A stretch of DNA of 40,985 bases, from positions 1 to 40,985 of the forward strand of contig CAKVGW010000009.1 in the NCBI GenBank assembly GCA_934747325.1, given 5' to 3'. Under the pieces are notes generated by a model. The model saw nothing but the letters and a program-made list of their open reading frames with translations, did no database searches and was not told the DNA's origin. The position numbers and the translations under genes are program-made. Of this stretch, positions 26,786 through 35,810 are shown piece after piece (positions within the stretch are counted from its first letter, which is position 1; each line of letters begins with the position of its first letter). The stretch comes from an uncultured Candidatus Melainabacteria bacterium. GTDB lineage: Bacteria > Cyanobacteriota > Vampirovibrionia > Gastranaerophilales > Gastranaerophilaceae.

Positions 26786-27643
26786 CTAAATAAAAACTTT
26801 AGAGCATTTGATTTTATCATTAAGCATTTCAGCTACGGCGATAAGTTTGTTATTATTGGTCAAAATGACAATGCCATTTTGCAAACTCGTTCTTGCAAAA
26901 ATCTGCATACCATGTGACACCAATTCTAATTCTTTCGTATTCAGTTCATAAGTCTGATAATCCAGTTTTTCAAGCGGATAAATTAAATGTTTTTGTACGG
27001 TTTCAATATCTGTTAAATCTTCAAGTTTAATAGAATTTTCGACCTCAAAATCTCCGGCTTTAACACGAACAAGTTTTATTAAATGCCCGAAACATCCCAA
27101 ATTTTTGCCCAAATCATGTGCAATTGAGCGAATGTAAGTACCTTTTGAACATTTTATATAAAGTTCTAAAATACGATTTTCTTGGTCATAATTTAATATC
27201 TTAAGTTCGCTTATATTAACGCTTCTAGGCTTAATTTCGACTTCTTCGCCTTTTCTAGCGTATTCGTAAAGTTTTTTGCCGTTGACCTTTATTGCAGAAT
27301 AAATCGGGGGTAATTGTTCAATATCACCACGAAAGTTATTTAATTCGTTTTCTATTTCTTCTAAATCAGGAGTTTTATCAGAAACATCTACAGTTTCGCC
27401 TTCTAAATCATAAGTTGTTGTAGATTTTCCTAATTGAACCGTACCGATATAAGCCTTGTCGTCATTTAAGTATTCAATCAAGCGAGTAGCTTTTCCTATA
27501 CAAATCGGCAAAACGCCTTCTGCAAAAGGGTCAAGCGTACCGGTGTGTCCGATTTGTTTAATTTTAGTTACGCGTCTTAAAATTGCAACAACATCGTGAG
27601 ATGTTTTGCCTTTTGGTTTATATACATTCAAAAAACCGAACAT
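26786..27643 (-). CDS. truB: tRNA pseudouridine-55 synthase
   Basis: TruB makes pseudouridine 55 in the T-loop of most tRNAs. The catalytic aspartate D38 sits in GHTGTLDPFAEGVLP. GFLNVYKPKGKTSHDVV at the start, PPIYSAIKVNGKKLYEYAR and SKGTYIRSIAHDLG are the other family blocks. At 285 aa it is of typical length, with a C-terminal region likely equivalent to the PUA-like domain. It starts immediately after the rbfA stop codon, so the two are one operon. Confidence 0.96.
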   Translation of the reverse strand: MFGFLNVYKPKGKTSHDVVAILRRVTKIKQIGHTGTLDPFAEGVLPICIGKATRLIEYLNDDKAYIGTVQLGKSTTTYDLEGETVDVSDKTPDLEEIENELNNFRGDIEQLPPIYSAIKVNGKKLYEYARKGEEVEIKPRSVNISELKILNYDQENRILELYIKCSKGTYIRSIAHDLGKNLGCFGHLIKLVRVKAGDFEVENSIKLEDLTDIETVQKHLIYPLEKLDYQTYELNTKELELVSHGMQIFARTSLQNGIVILTNNNKLIAVAEMLNDKIKCSKVFI

Positions 27644-27991
27644 CTACTTAATCTCACCGCGTGAAATTTTTTCAATAAGGTCAAGAACTCTAGAACCTTG
27701 TTCTAAACCGTCAGAGTAAATAAATTTGATTTCAGGAGTAACTCTAAGGCGAATTCTTTTGCCGATTTCAAATCTAACTTTGCCTGTATTTTTTTCAATA
27801 ATTGCTTTATCTTTTTCAACTTGTTCAGGAGAACCTAAAACGCTGTAATAAACTTTTGCGTAAGAGTTGTCGTGTGAAACTTCTACATCGACAATAGAAA
27901 CAACACCTTCAAGTCCTCTAACTTCTTTTCTAAAGATATCAGAGATATCGCGCATTAATTCTTTTCTGACACGTTCGTTTCTTAAAGTCAT
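27644..27991 (-). CDS. rbfA: ribosome-binding factor A
   Basis: A 115-aa KH-fold protein that helps mature the 30S subunit and its 16S 5' end. RNERVRKELMRDISDIFRKEV opens the protein. VSIVDVEVSHDNSYAKVYYSVLG and the C-terminal RLRVTPEIKFIYSDGLEQGSRVLDLIEKI are conserved. It is cotranscribed with truB in the usual order. AAGGAG lies before the ATG and an extended -10 promoter lies ~30 bases upstream. Confidence 0.95.
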   Translation of the reverse strand: MTLRNERVRKELMRDISDIFRKEVRGLEGVVSIVDVEVSHDNSYAKVYYSVLGSPEQVEKDKAIIEKNTGKVRFEIGKRIRLRVTPEIKFIYSDGLEQGSRVLDLIEKISRGEIK

Positions 27992-28020
27992 TGTTTTTCT
28001 CCTTGTTAGTCTATATTCGT

Positions 28021-28029
28021 ATTATAGCA
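28021..28029 (-). promoter_or_regulatory. extended -10 promoter of rbfA-truB
   Basis: On the minus strand TGC-TATAAT is a perfect extended -10 box. It lies 29 bases upstream of the rbfA ATG, leaving a short leader that contains AAGGAG. No strong -35 is visible, as is usual for extended -10 promoters. Confidence 0.65.
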
Positions 28030-28118
28030 TGAAATAAATATTAATTTTTGTTACAAAAACGCAATTTTTAAAATAAAAAATACTTTATATCCATGTGTAG
28101 TAAAAATTGGAGTGTTGT

Positions 28119-28802
28119 ATGGTTAATTCTTATGGTATGAATTCTTACCCTCAAATGAATTATAATCAGGGCTTTAATCAAAATGTACAGCCACAGCAAA
28201 ATCATAGCGGTGGTGGTCTTGGCTCTGTTGTAGGAAGTGCGCTTATTGGCGGAGTCGCAGGAGGAACTGTCGGTTATTTGAAAAACAGGCATCCTGTTGA
28301 TAAGAACGGTGTTGCATCGGATGCGTTTGCAAAACAAGCCTTCGAAAATCACGTAAGTAAAAATATGTCCAGTGATGGTAAAGATTTTTTTAAACAACTG
28401 AAAAATGTCACCAAAGGTTTGGAAAAAGTAAAAGATGTAGAAGGAATGAAAAAACTTTTGAATGCAAACAAGAAGGTTTTTGCGGTTAGCGGTATGCCTT
28501 TAGATACATATTTGAGTTCACTAACGCCTGATAACATCAAAGAAAGCAAAAAAGTATTACAAGAACAAATAGAGAAGAGAAATATGACAAACTATCAAAC
28601 TTTTAAAAATTTAACTGAAAAATGTTGGAACAAAGAAAAGAAATGTTTCACTAAACCCGACGGAGTTGAGCAAAAAATCTTTGATGTAATCAAAAACACA
28701 AAAACAAAAGGTCAATGGAAAAAAGCACTTAAGTATGGCGGCGTGACTGCGGGCGTAATGGGAGCTTTGACGTTAGGATATAAGATGATGACGTCCAACT
28801 AA
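28119..28802 (+). CDS. hypothetical protein related in plan to 25327-26598
   Basis: Unrecognised 227-aa protein. The N terminus reads MVNSYGMNSYPQMNYNQGFNQ, rich in Asn/Gln/Tyr. A glycine-rich hydrophobic segment follows (GGGLGSVVGSALIGGVAGGTVGY, residues ~30-52), then a lysine-rich helical region. A second hydrophobic segment near the C terminus reads GGVTAGVMGALTLGYKMM. The two glycine-rich segments resemble glycine-zipper membrane stretches. GGAG is six bases before the ATG. The similar opening and layout of the 423-aa protein suggest both belong to one lineage-specific group. Confidence 0.68.
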   Translation: MVNSYGMNSYPQMNYNQGFNQNVQPQQNHSGGGLGSVVGSALIGGVAGGTVGYLKNRHPVDKNGVASDAFAKQAFENHVSKNMSSDGKDFFKQLKNVTKGLEKVKDVEGMKKLLNANKKVFAVSGMPLDTYLSSLTPDNIKESKKVLQEQIEKRNMTNYQTFKNLTEKCWNKEKKCFTKPDGVEQKIFDVIKNTKTKGQWKKALKYGGVTAGVMGALTLGYKMMTSN

Positions 28803-28845
28803 TATCTATGCGATTTTTGCAAAATGAGGTTTTGGTTGAATGGAA

Positions 28846-28963
28846 AATTGAAAATGGAAAGTGGAAAATAATTATTGTCAGGCATTGCCTGGCCTACTTC
28901 TATAAATATACAAATGTTAATTGGAAATTCTTTTAAACAATTTTCCACTTTCCATTTTCAATT
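28846..28963. repeat. 23-bp perfect inverted repeat, hairpin or MITE-like
   Basis: Positions 28846-28868 and 28941-28963 are perfect reverse complements of 23 bases built on AATTGAAAATGGAAAGTGG. They enclose 72 bases that contain a second palindrome (CAGGCATTGCCTG). A diverged third arm of the same sequence is at 29558-29583, after ndk. The gap 28803-29061 has no gene. Confidence 0.7.
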
Positions 28964-29061
28964 TCTCACCATCTCAGGTATTTCGCTGTTTCCCAAACAC
29001 AAAAAGCCCGACTTTACTTTAATTGCTGTTTATGGTCTAATGGAAATTGATAGGAGAGATT

Positions 29062-29541
29062 ATGAAAACAGAAGAAAGAACATTTGTTGCCATCAAACCT
29101 GATGGTGTGAAAAGAGGATTAATCGGTAAAATTCTTGAAAGATTTGAAAACAAAGGTTTCAAGATTGTTGCAATGAAATTGCTTCAAGTAACACCTGAAA
29201 TTGCAGCAAAACATTATGAAGAACATCATGGCAAACCATTTTACAACAGATTAGTTCACTACATTACAAGCGGACCAATTGTTGCAATGGTAATTGAAGG
29301 CTACGAAGCAGTAGAAAGCGTACGTCACATGGTAGGTGCTACAAGCCCTCTAAAAGCTGATATGGGTACAATCAGAGCAGATTTCGCACAAGTTATGGAA
29401 TATAATGTTGTTCACGCTTCTGATTCATTAGAAAGCGCTCAAAGAGAAATCGGTATCTACTTCAAGCCTGAAGAAATCTTCGACAATTGGCAATCTATGC
29501 TTGAAATGATTACTTACGAAGAAGAACGTTTTCAAGGCTAG
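29062..29541 (+). CDS. ndk: nucleoside diphosphate kinase
   Basis: A 159-aa Ndk that transfers the gamma phosphate of ATP to nucleoside diphosphates. ERTFVAIKPDGVKRGLIGKI opens the fold, and the phosphate-accepting histidine is H118 in NVVHASDS. The ATG at 29062 has TAGGAGAG upstream and removes five non-conserved residues from a longer frame. About 15 residues longer at the C terminus than many bacterial Ndk proteins, which is common in some groups. It stands alone between repeat elements. Confidence 0.96.
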   Translation: MKTEERTFVAIKPDGVKRGLIGKILERFENKGFKIVAMKLLQVTPEIAAKHYEEHHGKPFYNRLVHYITSGPIVAMVIEGYEAVESVRHMVGATSPLKADMGTIRADFAQVMEYNVVHASDSLESAQREIGIYFKPEEIFDNWQSMLEMITYEEERFQG

Positions 29542-29557
29542 TGCTACGCACTGTTTT

Positions 29558-29583
29558 AATTGAAAGTTGAAAGTGGAAAGTGG
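29558..29583 (+). repeat. third copy of the TGAAAATGGAAAGTGG-type arm
   Basis: AATTGAAAGTTGAAAGTGG and the bases that follow match the left arm of the 28846-28963 inverted repeat with a few changes. It lies directly after ndk, so ndk is bracketed by copies. Confidence 0.5.
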
Positions 29584-29636
29584 TTAATAAATTTTTTGTT
29601 TTTAACTTTGCACCACAAAAACAATTTTAAATAAAT

Positions 29637-29675
29637 TCTCCCTCGCCCCTTGTGGGAGAGGGTTGGGGTGAGGGG
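29637..29675. repeat. palindromic CTCCCTCGCCCC element at the tgt start
   Basis: TCTCCCTCGCCCCTTGTGGG and GAGAGGGTTGGGGTGAGGGG form a GC-rich unit of a kind widely scattered in bacterial genomes. It is related to the CACCTCACCCTAGCCCT unit at 22501-22628. Its last bases, AGGGG at 29671-29675, end six bases before the tgt ATG and serve as the ribosome binding site. Confidence 0.6.
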
Positions 29676-29678
29676 TAA

Positions 29679-30806
<1,128 letters not shown>

Positions 30807-30810
30807 AAAC

Positions 30811-30915
30811 CTGGATTGCCACGGGCTAATCGCCCTCGCAATGACTGCACGCTTGTATTTTTGACGCCAAGTTATTGCGAGGAACAGCGATGATTTAGGG
30901 TGACGAAGCAATCCA
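30811..30915. repeat. GGATTGC-type palindromic repeat
   Basis: TGGATTGC (30812-30819) and GCAATCCA (30908-30915) are terminal inverted repeats. CCTCGCAATGAC and GTTATTGCGAGG form a near-perfect inner pair. This family of 'TCATTGCGAGG ... GCAATCCA' elements is common in many bacteria. A diverged relative lies at 22661-22697. It may act as a terminator for tgt. Confidence 0.7.
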
Positions 30916-30943
30916 TTATACTCGATACTAATTAGCAACAAGT

Positions 30944-31525
30944 CTAAGCTAAAAATTCTCTTGGAATAATAACGTCTTCGTAAATATTACCTAGAGTATT
31001 TTCAATGTTTTCTTTTGAAGAATTTAGTATTCCAGCCTTTTCAAACTCTTTGTTTGCAATAAAAACTCTATCTCCAATAATTGCGATATCGTCATTGCTT
31101 TTTATATCTTTAAATTTTCCCAAAATTGACGCAAATTTTTCATCAGGAATATTGCACTTAGTGCTTAATACTTCACACATGGTTGCATAAACTTCATTAC
31201 TTGTTGTGTCAGAATGCGGGTCGCGGAAAGCACTTTCTCGCCCTCCGAGTACAAGCGCTTTAACTTCACCGTACTTATCTTGAAAATTTTTTACTATTTT
31301 CTCAAATGCTTCTGAAAAATTTCTTGGATTAAATCCTTCAGGTTTAATATGTCCTAATAAATTCATTTTCCCTGCATTTAAATTAAAAGCAGAACAGGTG
31401 TTTAATCCTTCTGTGTATAATTTTTTGCCGGTTTTAATGCCATCTAAAGAATATTTGTTCACTTCTCTGATGCGATAAGTATTATCTATTATCGGGGCTA
31501 TTGTGCCAACAAAATTAACCTTCAC
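30944..31525 (-). CDS. hypothetical CheD-like protein
   Basis: The 193-aa protein begins KVNFVGTIAP and contains T38, C44 and H59 in LYTEGLNTCSAFNLN and LLGHIKPEG, followed by VKALVLGGRESAF. This order and spacing resemble the Thr-Cys-His active site and GG segment of the CheD glutamine deamidase fold. It is therefore a possible cysteine deamidase or amidase. The similarity is by motif only. The start is GTG with AAGGGA upstream. No chemotaxis gene is next to it. The role is unknown. Confidence 0.5.
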   Translation of the reverse strand: MKVNFVGTIAPIIDNTYRIREVNKYSLDGIKTGKKLYTEGLNTCSAFNLNAGKMNLLGHIKPEGFNPRNFSEAFEKIVKNFQDKYGEVKALVLGGRESAFRDPHSDTTSNEVYATMCEVLSTKCNIPDEKFASILGKFKDIKSNDDIAIIGDRVFIANKEFEKAGILNSSKENIENTLGNIYEDVIIPREFLA

Positions 31526-31602
31526 GGTTTCCCTTTCATAATTTAACTTCTTACTTAATGAAAAACTGTAAAAATAATTTTTGCTACGTTAGTTAAAAAT
31601 AT

Positions 31603-32904
31603 TTAAAGAATTTCCCCTACTAAGTCATACTCAGTCGCGTCAACAATTTTAACCATCTCAATATCACCCGGTACAACATGTTTATCGGTTTTAATATTTA
31701 CAACACCATCAATTTCAGGTGCATCATATTGAGAACGTGCTACGATTTCGCCGTTATCCGCATAACATTCAATTATACAAGGAATAGTTTTGCCGATAAA
31801 ACTTCTGTTGCGCTCAATAGAAATTCCCTGTTGGATTTCCATAAGTTTTTTGTAACGCTGTTTAGCAATCCTTGCGCCAACTCTGTTAGGCATATTATAA
31901 GAAGGCGTTCCTTTTTCTCTTGAATAAGTAAACACACCCATTCTATCAAACTTCATATCACGAACAAATTCGCACAAGTGTTCAAAATGTTCTTCTGTTT
32001 CACCAGGATAACCTACAATAAACGCAGTTCTAATTGAAACGTTTGGTATGCGTTTTCTGATATTTTCAATCATCGGACGATAATCGAAAGACGGACGATT
32101 CATCATTTTAAGCATTTCAGGATGTGAATGCTGAAGCGGAATATCAACATATTTAACCACTTTATCCAATTTCGCAATTGTATCTAAAAGCTCGTCTGTC
32201 ATTTGAGTCGGATACGCATACATAATTCTAAGCCAGCCTAAACCTTCGATTTTGTTTAATTCTTCAAGAAGTTTTGCAAGCATAGGTTTTTTGTATAAAT
32301 CAACGCCATAGCCTGTCGTATCTTGTGCAATTAAAATAATTTCAGTAACACCTTTTTTAACAAGTTTTTTAGCTTCTTCTATAATGTCTTCCATTTTTCT
32401 TGAGTGATAATCACCGCGCAAATATGGAATAATACAATAACCGCAACGATAGTTACAGCCGTCTGCAATTTTTATATAAGAGCTTGCGCCCATTGTAATT
32501 TGTTGGCGTTCAATGTTTTCAGGGTAAATATAATCAGGTTTTTCACTAACCTCGCAAACATATTCGCCATCAATCTTTTGAAGGACTTCGATAATTTTAG
32601 TAAAGTCCGTTGCACCGACAATCCCTGCAAGTTCAGGTATTTCTTTTTTTAATTCTTCAGGGTGTTTTTGAGCCAAACAACCTGTTACAATGACTTTTTT
32701 CCCTGCATCAACAAGTTCTAATATAGTACGGATTGATTCTCGTTCCGCATCACAAATAAATGAACATGTATTAACGATTACAGTATCAGTATCTTCTTCA
32801 TTAAGCGTAATTTCATAACCATTTTGAGCCAAAAGCCCTAAAATTAATTCCGAGTCTACTAAATTTTTTGCACAACCGTGACTAACTAATGCTATTTTTT
32901 TCAT
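31603..32904 (-). CDS. rimO: ribosomal protein S12 methylthiotransferase
   Basis: RimO adds a methylthio group to the conserved aspartate of ribosomal protein S12. The N-terminal cluster cysteines are C11 (SHGCAKNLVDSE, the RimO version of the signature), C47 and C76. The radical-SAM cluster is CNYRCGYC at residues 150-157. A C-terminal TRAM domain ends the protein of 433 aa. The ATG at 32904 is the family start. It lies seven bases after an extended -10 promoter, with no ribosome binding site. Confidence 0.95.
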   Translation of the reverse strand: MKKIALVSHGCAKNLVDSELILGLLAQNGYEITLNEEDTDTVIVNTCSFICDAERESIRTILELVDAGKKVIVTGCLAQKHPEELKKEIPELAGIVGATDFTKIIEVLQKIDGEYVCEVSEKPDYIYPENIERQQITMGASSYIKIADGCNYRCGYCIIPYLRGDYHSRKMEDIIEEAKKLVKKGVTEIILIAQDTTGYGVDLYKKPMLAKLLEELNKIEGLGWLRIMYAYPTQMTDELLDTIAKLDKVVKYVDIPLQHSHPEMLKMMNRPSFDYRPMIENIRKRIPNVSIRTAFIVGYPGETEEHFEHLCEFVRDMKFDRMGVFTYSREKGTPSYNMPNRVGARIAKQRYKKLMEIQQGISIERNRSFIGKTIPCIIECYADNGEIVARSQYDAPEIDGVVNIKTDKHVVPGDIEMVKIVDATEYDLVGEIL

Positions 32905-32910
32905 ACCCAA

Positions 32911-32919
32911 ATTGTAGCA
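32911..32919 (-). promoter_or_regulatory. extended -10 promoter of rimO, likely leaderless
   Basis: TGC-TACAAT on the minus strand ends six bases before the rimO ATG, so transcription should begin at or next to the start codon. No clear -35 box is needed for this type. Confidence 0.55.
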
Positions 32920-32996
32920 TAAAAGAATGTGTCTGTATAAACGTTGCAAACTTTTTGATAATTCTGCATGTTATAATGTATTTGGGGAGATACATT

Positions 32997-33626
32997 ATGC
33001 CAAGATATATAGCAATTACTGATATTCACGGAGAATTAAGAAAACTTGAAAGTGTTTTGAGTCAGATTGAAACCAGACCGGATGATATTTTTGTATTTAT
33101 GGGCGATTATATTGATCGTGGACCTGATTCCAAAGGCGTTGTAGAAAGGGTAATTCAGCAGTCGGAAACCAACAAATGTATTTACCTTATCGGCTCGCAC
33201 GAATATGCTCTTTTGCATGCGAAAACTGATGACTATTATCAATTTTTGTTTGACAATTATGGCGGACCTGCAACGGTTAGAAGTTATGGAAGTTTTGAAA
33301 ATATTTTCAAAATTCATGGTGAATTTTTTAGAAATTTAAAATTTTATTATTTGACTGATAAATATTTGTTTGTGCATGCAGGAATTAATCCCGATTATTC
33401 TTTAGAAGAACAAGACGAAGTAGATTTGGTGTATATAAGAGGAAAATTTATTTACTCAAAACATAAACTTCCTCAAAAAATTATTTTTGGGCATACAGAG
33501 TTTGATGAACCTTATATTGATGAAGGCAAAATCTGTATAGATTTGGGTTGTGGGAAATATCCGAATGCTCATTTGTGTGCTTTAATTCTGAATGAAGATG
33601 GTACGCACGAGTTTGTATATTCATAA
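32997..33626 (+). CDS. PPP-type serine/threonine or bis-nucleotide phosphatase
   Basis: A 209-aa calcineurin-type metallophosphatase. The metal sites are D9 and H11 in AITDIHGE, GDYIDRGP, GSHEY (where the usual GNHE has Ser for Asn) and later H residues in FVHAGINP and FGHTEF. Such proteins act on phosphoproteins or on diadenosine tetraphosphate. The ATG at 32997 has GGGGAGA eight bases upstream and a TATAAT box before it. The replaced Asn in GNHE is unusual and may affect the site. Confidence 0.87.
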   Translation: MPRYIAITDIHGELRKLESVLSQIETRPDDIFVFMGDYIDRGPDSKGVVERVIQQSETNKCIYLIGSHEYALLHAKTDDYYQFLFDNYGGPATVRSYGSFENIFKIHGEFFRNLKFYYLTDKYLFVHAGINPDYSLEEQDEVDLVYIRGKFIYSKHKLPQKIIFGHTEFDEPYIDEGKICIDLGCGKYPNAHLCALILNEDGTHEFVYS

Positions 33627-33708
33627 TCGTTGAGAATGCTAAACAATGTTGTTAACAGGTTGTCGCAAACAAATGTTATTAAACAAACGGCGTATTTTAA
33701 TTATTGGT

Positions 33709-33927
33709 TTAATTCCTAGCGCCACAAATTTTGCAAGGTACGCCACCACGCTGAATGGCTTGTTTTCTATCAATTTTTATACAATTAACTGTACATTTTT
33801 TTGCACTGGCACAACTCTGCGCATGGTATTTCCCTGTTTTTGTATTATAGACAACCGTATCTGCAAAACTATTTAGTGGCAAAAACAAACTGATTAATAA
33901 GATGATAGAAAATAATACTTTTTTCAC
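33709..33927 (-). CDS. small secreted cysteine-rich protein
   Basis: A 72-aa protein with a clear signal peptide (KKVLFSIILLISLFLPLNSFA, cut before DTV) and a mature part of ~50 residues. VVYNTKTGKYHAQSC and RGGVPCKIC resemble the YH-x-x-x-C and PCKxC halves of a small zinc-binding module found at the end of some secreted nucleases. It also has extra cysteines (KKCTVNC). Starts with GTG after GAGG. Function unknown. Confidence 0.65.
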   Translation of the reverse strand: MKKVLFSIILLISLFLPLNSFADTVVYNTKTGKYHAQSCASAKKCTVNCIKIDRKQAIQRGGVPCKICGARN

Positions 33928-34013
33928 TAAAACCTCTAATTTTTTTTAATGACCGATTAAAATGCTTTCATTATTATAATACAAGAAGGTCAAATAGTAT
34001 AAAAGATTGAAAT

Positions 34014-34523
34014 ATGAAAAATTTACAACAACACAAATCTAAAAGTTTTTCTCCGAATATTAATAATGATTCCAAAATTTTAGTACTGGGTGCTATGCCT
34101 GGGATAAAATCGTTGGATGAACAGCAGTATTATGCACCCTCGCAAAATAGATTTTGGAAATTGATGGGTAAAATTTGTAATGAAGATAACTTGCAAAATT
34201 TAGATTATGAAAAGAAGCTAAAGGTTTTGCTTGCTAACAGGATTGCACTTTTGGATGTTATTCAAACCTGCAATATAGCTGTCAGCTTGGATTCTAATAT
34301 TCAAAATGAAAAACCTAATAAGATAGTTCAATTATTAAAAGAATTTCCAAATATTTACACTATCTGTTTGAATGGAAATAAATCATATACTGCGTTTAAA
34401 AAACATTTTCCCGAATTGTTGAAACAATATCAATGCTTCAAACTTCCATCCACAAGTCCCGTCAATGCGAGATATAGCTTGGAAAAATTGTATGAGGAGT
34501 GGAAGGATATTTTTGAAAATTAA
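34014..34523 (+). CDS. hypoxanthine/uracil-type DNA glycosylase
   Basis: A 169-aa member of the uracil-DNA-glycosylase superfamily, of the type annotated as DNA-deoxyinosine glycosylase. LVLGAMPGIKSLDEQQYYA and NRFWKLM form motif 1, LLDVI is the next strand, TICLNGNKSYTAFKKH follows, and LPSTSPVNARYS is motif 2. It would remove deaminated bases during base excision repair. The convergent gene to the right overlaps its 3' end by 4 bases. Confidence 0.82.
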   Translation: MKNLQQHKSKSFSPNINNDSKILVLGAMPGIKSLDEQQYYAPSQNRFWKLMGKICNEDNLQNLDYEKKLKVLLANRIALLDVIQTCNIAVSLDSNIQNEKPNKIVQLLKEFPNIYTICLNGNKSYTAFKKHFPELLKQYQCFKLPSTSPVNARYSLEKLYEEWKDIFEN

Positions 34524-35425
34524 TTTATATCCCAAGTTGGTTTTTGTGTTTTATCGTTAGAATGTCCCTGATAAACAAGCGTTATATTGTTTAAGTATTT
34601 TTGAAAATCTTTATTTTCATTTGCAATTCTGTTAATCATATTCCAATCAAGGGGTGTATTAGGCGCTTTAATCACTATTTGGCTTTCTGTAGGTTCTTCT
34701 CTGTTTAATTGTATGTAACCGATATTAAAACTTGAACATAGCAATTGTAATTCATCCATTGCTTTGTCATTAACATCTTCTGCAACTAAATAAGAATAAT
34801 TAGCCCAAGAAGAATTTGAAACTGTTTGGAAAAAAGATTCTCTCAGATTCCAAGTTTCAATAGTACCATCTTTAACCTCAAAAGAATATAGATAACTTCT
34901 TTCATCAGCATACTCTATTAAACATTCTTTAGTTTGTTTATTAAAACCACTGATTAAATCTTTAAAACCAACGACATCTGCATGTAACCATTTATTATAA
35001 TTCTTTCCTTTATCCTTTTTTGATTCTTTTTCGTCAATTCGCAAAGTTTCAATATTTATTGATTTACAAAATAGAGCTAATATAGGGTATAATTCTTTTT
35101 CTGGTTGATTATTTTTTCTTGCACTACTATCACAAATTTTCATGTTTCTTTCTAGAATTGAAAAATAATATTTACGAGGACGTCCTGCAGTTATAGAAAT
35201 ACCCTTTTTAATCCAAGCATTTTTATCTGATGATATTTCTCGAACCCATTGTAAAATGCAGTCTTCTCTATTTTTTAAATAACCGTCTTTTGAATGTTTT
35301 ATTTTTTCTTTACAAGCTTCTGGAAATTTTTCAGAGATTATTACAGCTATCTCTCTTGCTGTAAAATATTTATTTTGATTTTCTTTTAAAAGTGTAAATA
35401 CTTCATTTCTAAAGTTAAAAGCCAT
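34520..35425 (-). CDS. HrgA-like winged-helix protein
   Basis: A 301-aa protein. The first ~95 residues (TLLKENQNKYFTAREIAVII, then KKGISITAGRPRKYYF) form a winged helix. The C-terminal half begins ELYPILALFCK, with WLHADVVGF and CLIEYADERSYLYSFEVKDG. This arrangement matches the COG2958/HrgA group, known from a Helicobacter locus where hrgA replaces a restriction gene. The C-terminal half may be nuclease-like. A perfect AAGGAG precedes the ATG. It opens the accessory island. Confidence 0.65.
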   Translation of the reverse strand: MAFNFRNEVFTLLKENQNKYFTAREIAVIISEKFPEACKEKIKHSKDGYLKNREDCILQWVREISSDKNAWIKKGISITAGRPRKYYFSILERNMKICDSSARKNNQPEKELYPILALFCKSINIETLRIDEKESKKDKGKNYNKWLHADVVGFKDLISGFNKQTKECLIEYADERSYLYSFEVKDGTIETWNLRESFFQTVSNSSWANYSYLVAEDVNDKAMDELQLLCSSFNIGYIQLNREEPTESQIVIKAPNTPLDWNMINRIANENKDFQKYLNNITLVYQGHSNDKTQKPTWDIN

Positions 35426-35570
35426 AAAAATCTCCTTTTCTTTAGTATAACATGAATGCTCTTTTTAGCAAAAATGCAACAACTTTGCAACAAAGTGATA
35501 TTCCAGGGCAAAAATTGATTTTAAAGTTACACAAAAATCCAAACCTAAAAATCGCTATAACGCACTAAAA

Positions 35571-35588
35571 AAGAGCCTTTCGGCTCTT
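35571..35588 (-). terminator. intrinsic terminator next to a tRNA-3'-like end
   Basis: AAGAGCC and GGCTCTT pair around four bases, and on the minus strand the stem is followed by TTTTTTAG. Ten bases before it on that strand is GGTCCACCA (35598-35606). No gene on the minus strand ends here. The rest of the 381-base gap (35426-35806) shows no coding potential. Confidence 0.6.
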
Positions 35589-35597
35589 GATTTTAAA

Positions 35598-35606
35598 TGG
35601 TGGACC
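35598..35606 (-). other. tRNA-3'-end-like sequence, possible attachment-site remnant
   Basis: Minus-strand GGTCCACCA looks like a tRNA acceptor end with encoded CCA, followed by an intrinsic terminator as after many tRNA genes. The upstream bases contain TTCGAGT, like a T-loop, but spacing and stems do not make a tRNA. It could mark where an element joined a tRNA gene. Confidence 0.25.
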
Positions 35607-35781
35607 TTGACATACGATTTAAAACTCGAAATCACCAAAATCGCCTAGTGATGTAGGATTGAAGTATGTTAGAAATCTACATTTTTTAGATTTGAAGTTT
35701 AGAAAAATTTTGTGTAAAAAAATGTAGGTCTTGAAAATAGTAATAGTTCGAATTTTAAAAACTTATAAATAATACATATAA

Positions 35782-35810
35782 ATAACGAAGGGAGTGCATC
35801 CCTTCGTTAT
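35782..35810 (-). terminator. intrinsic terminator of the 302-aa protein gene
   Basis: A perfect 12-bp stem (ATAACGAAGGGA with TCCCTTCGTTAT) and a five-base loop lie right at the stop codon of the minus-strand gene. The T-rich stretch that follows is interrupted, so strength is moderate. Confidence 0.7.

Noticed and set aside
35598..35640. A tRNA gene on the minus strand
   Set aside because: The CCA end and a T-loop-like TTCGAGT are present, but the distance between them is too long and no acceptor or T-stem pairing exists.
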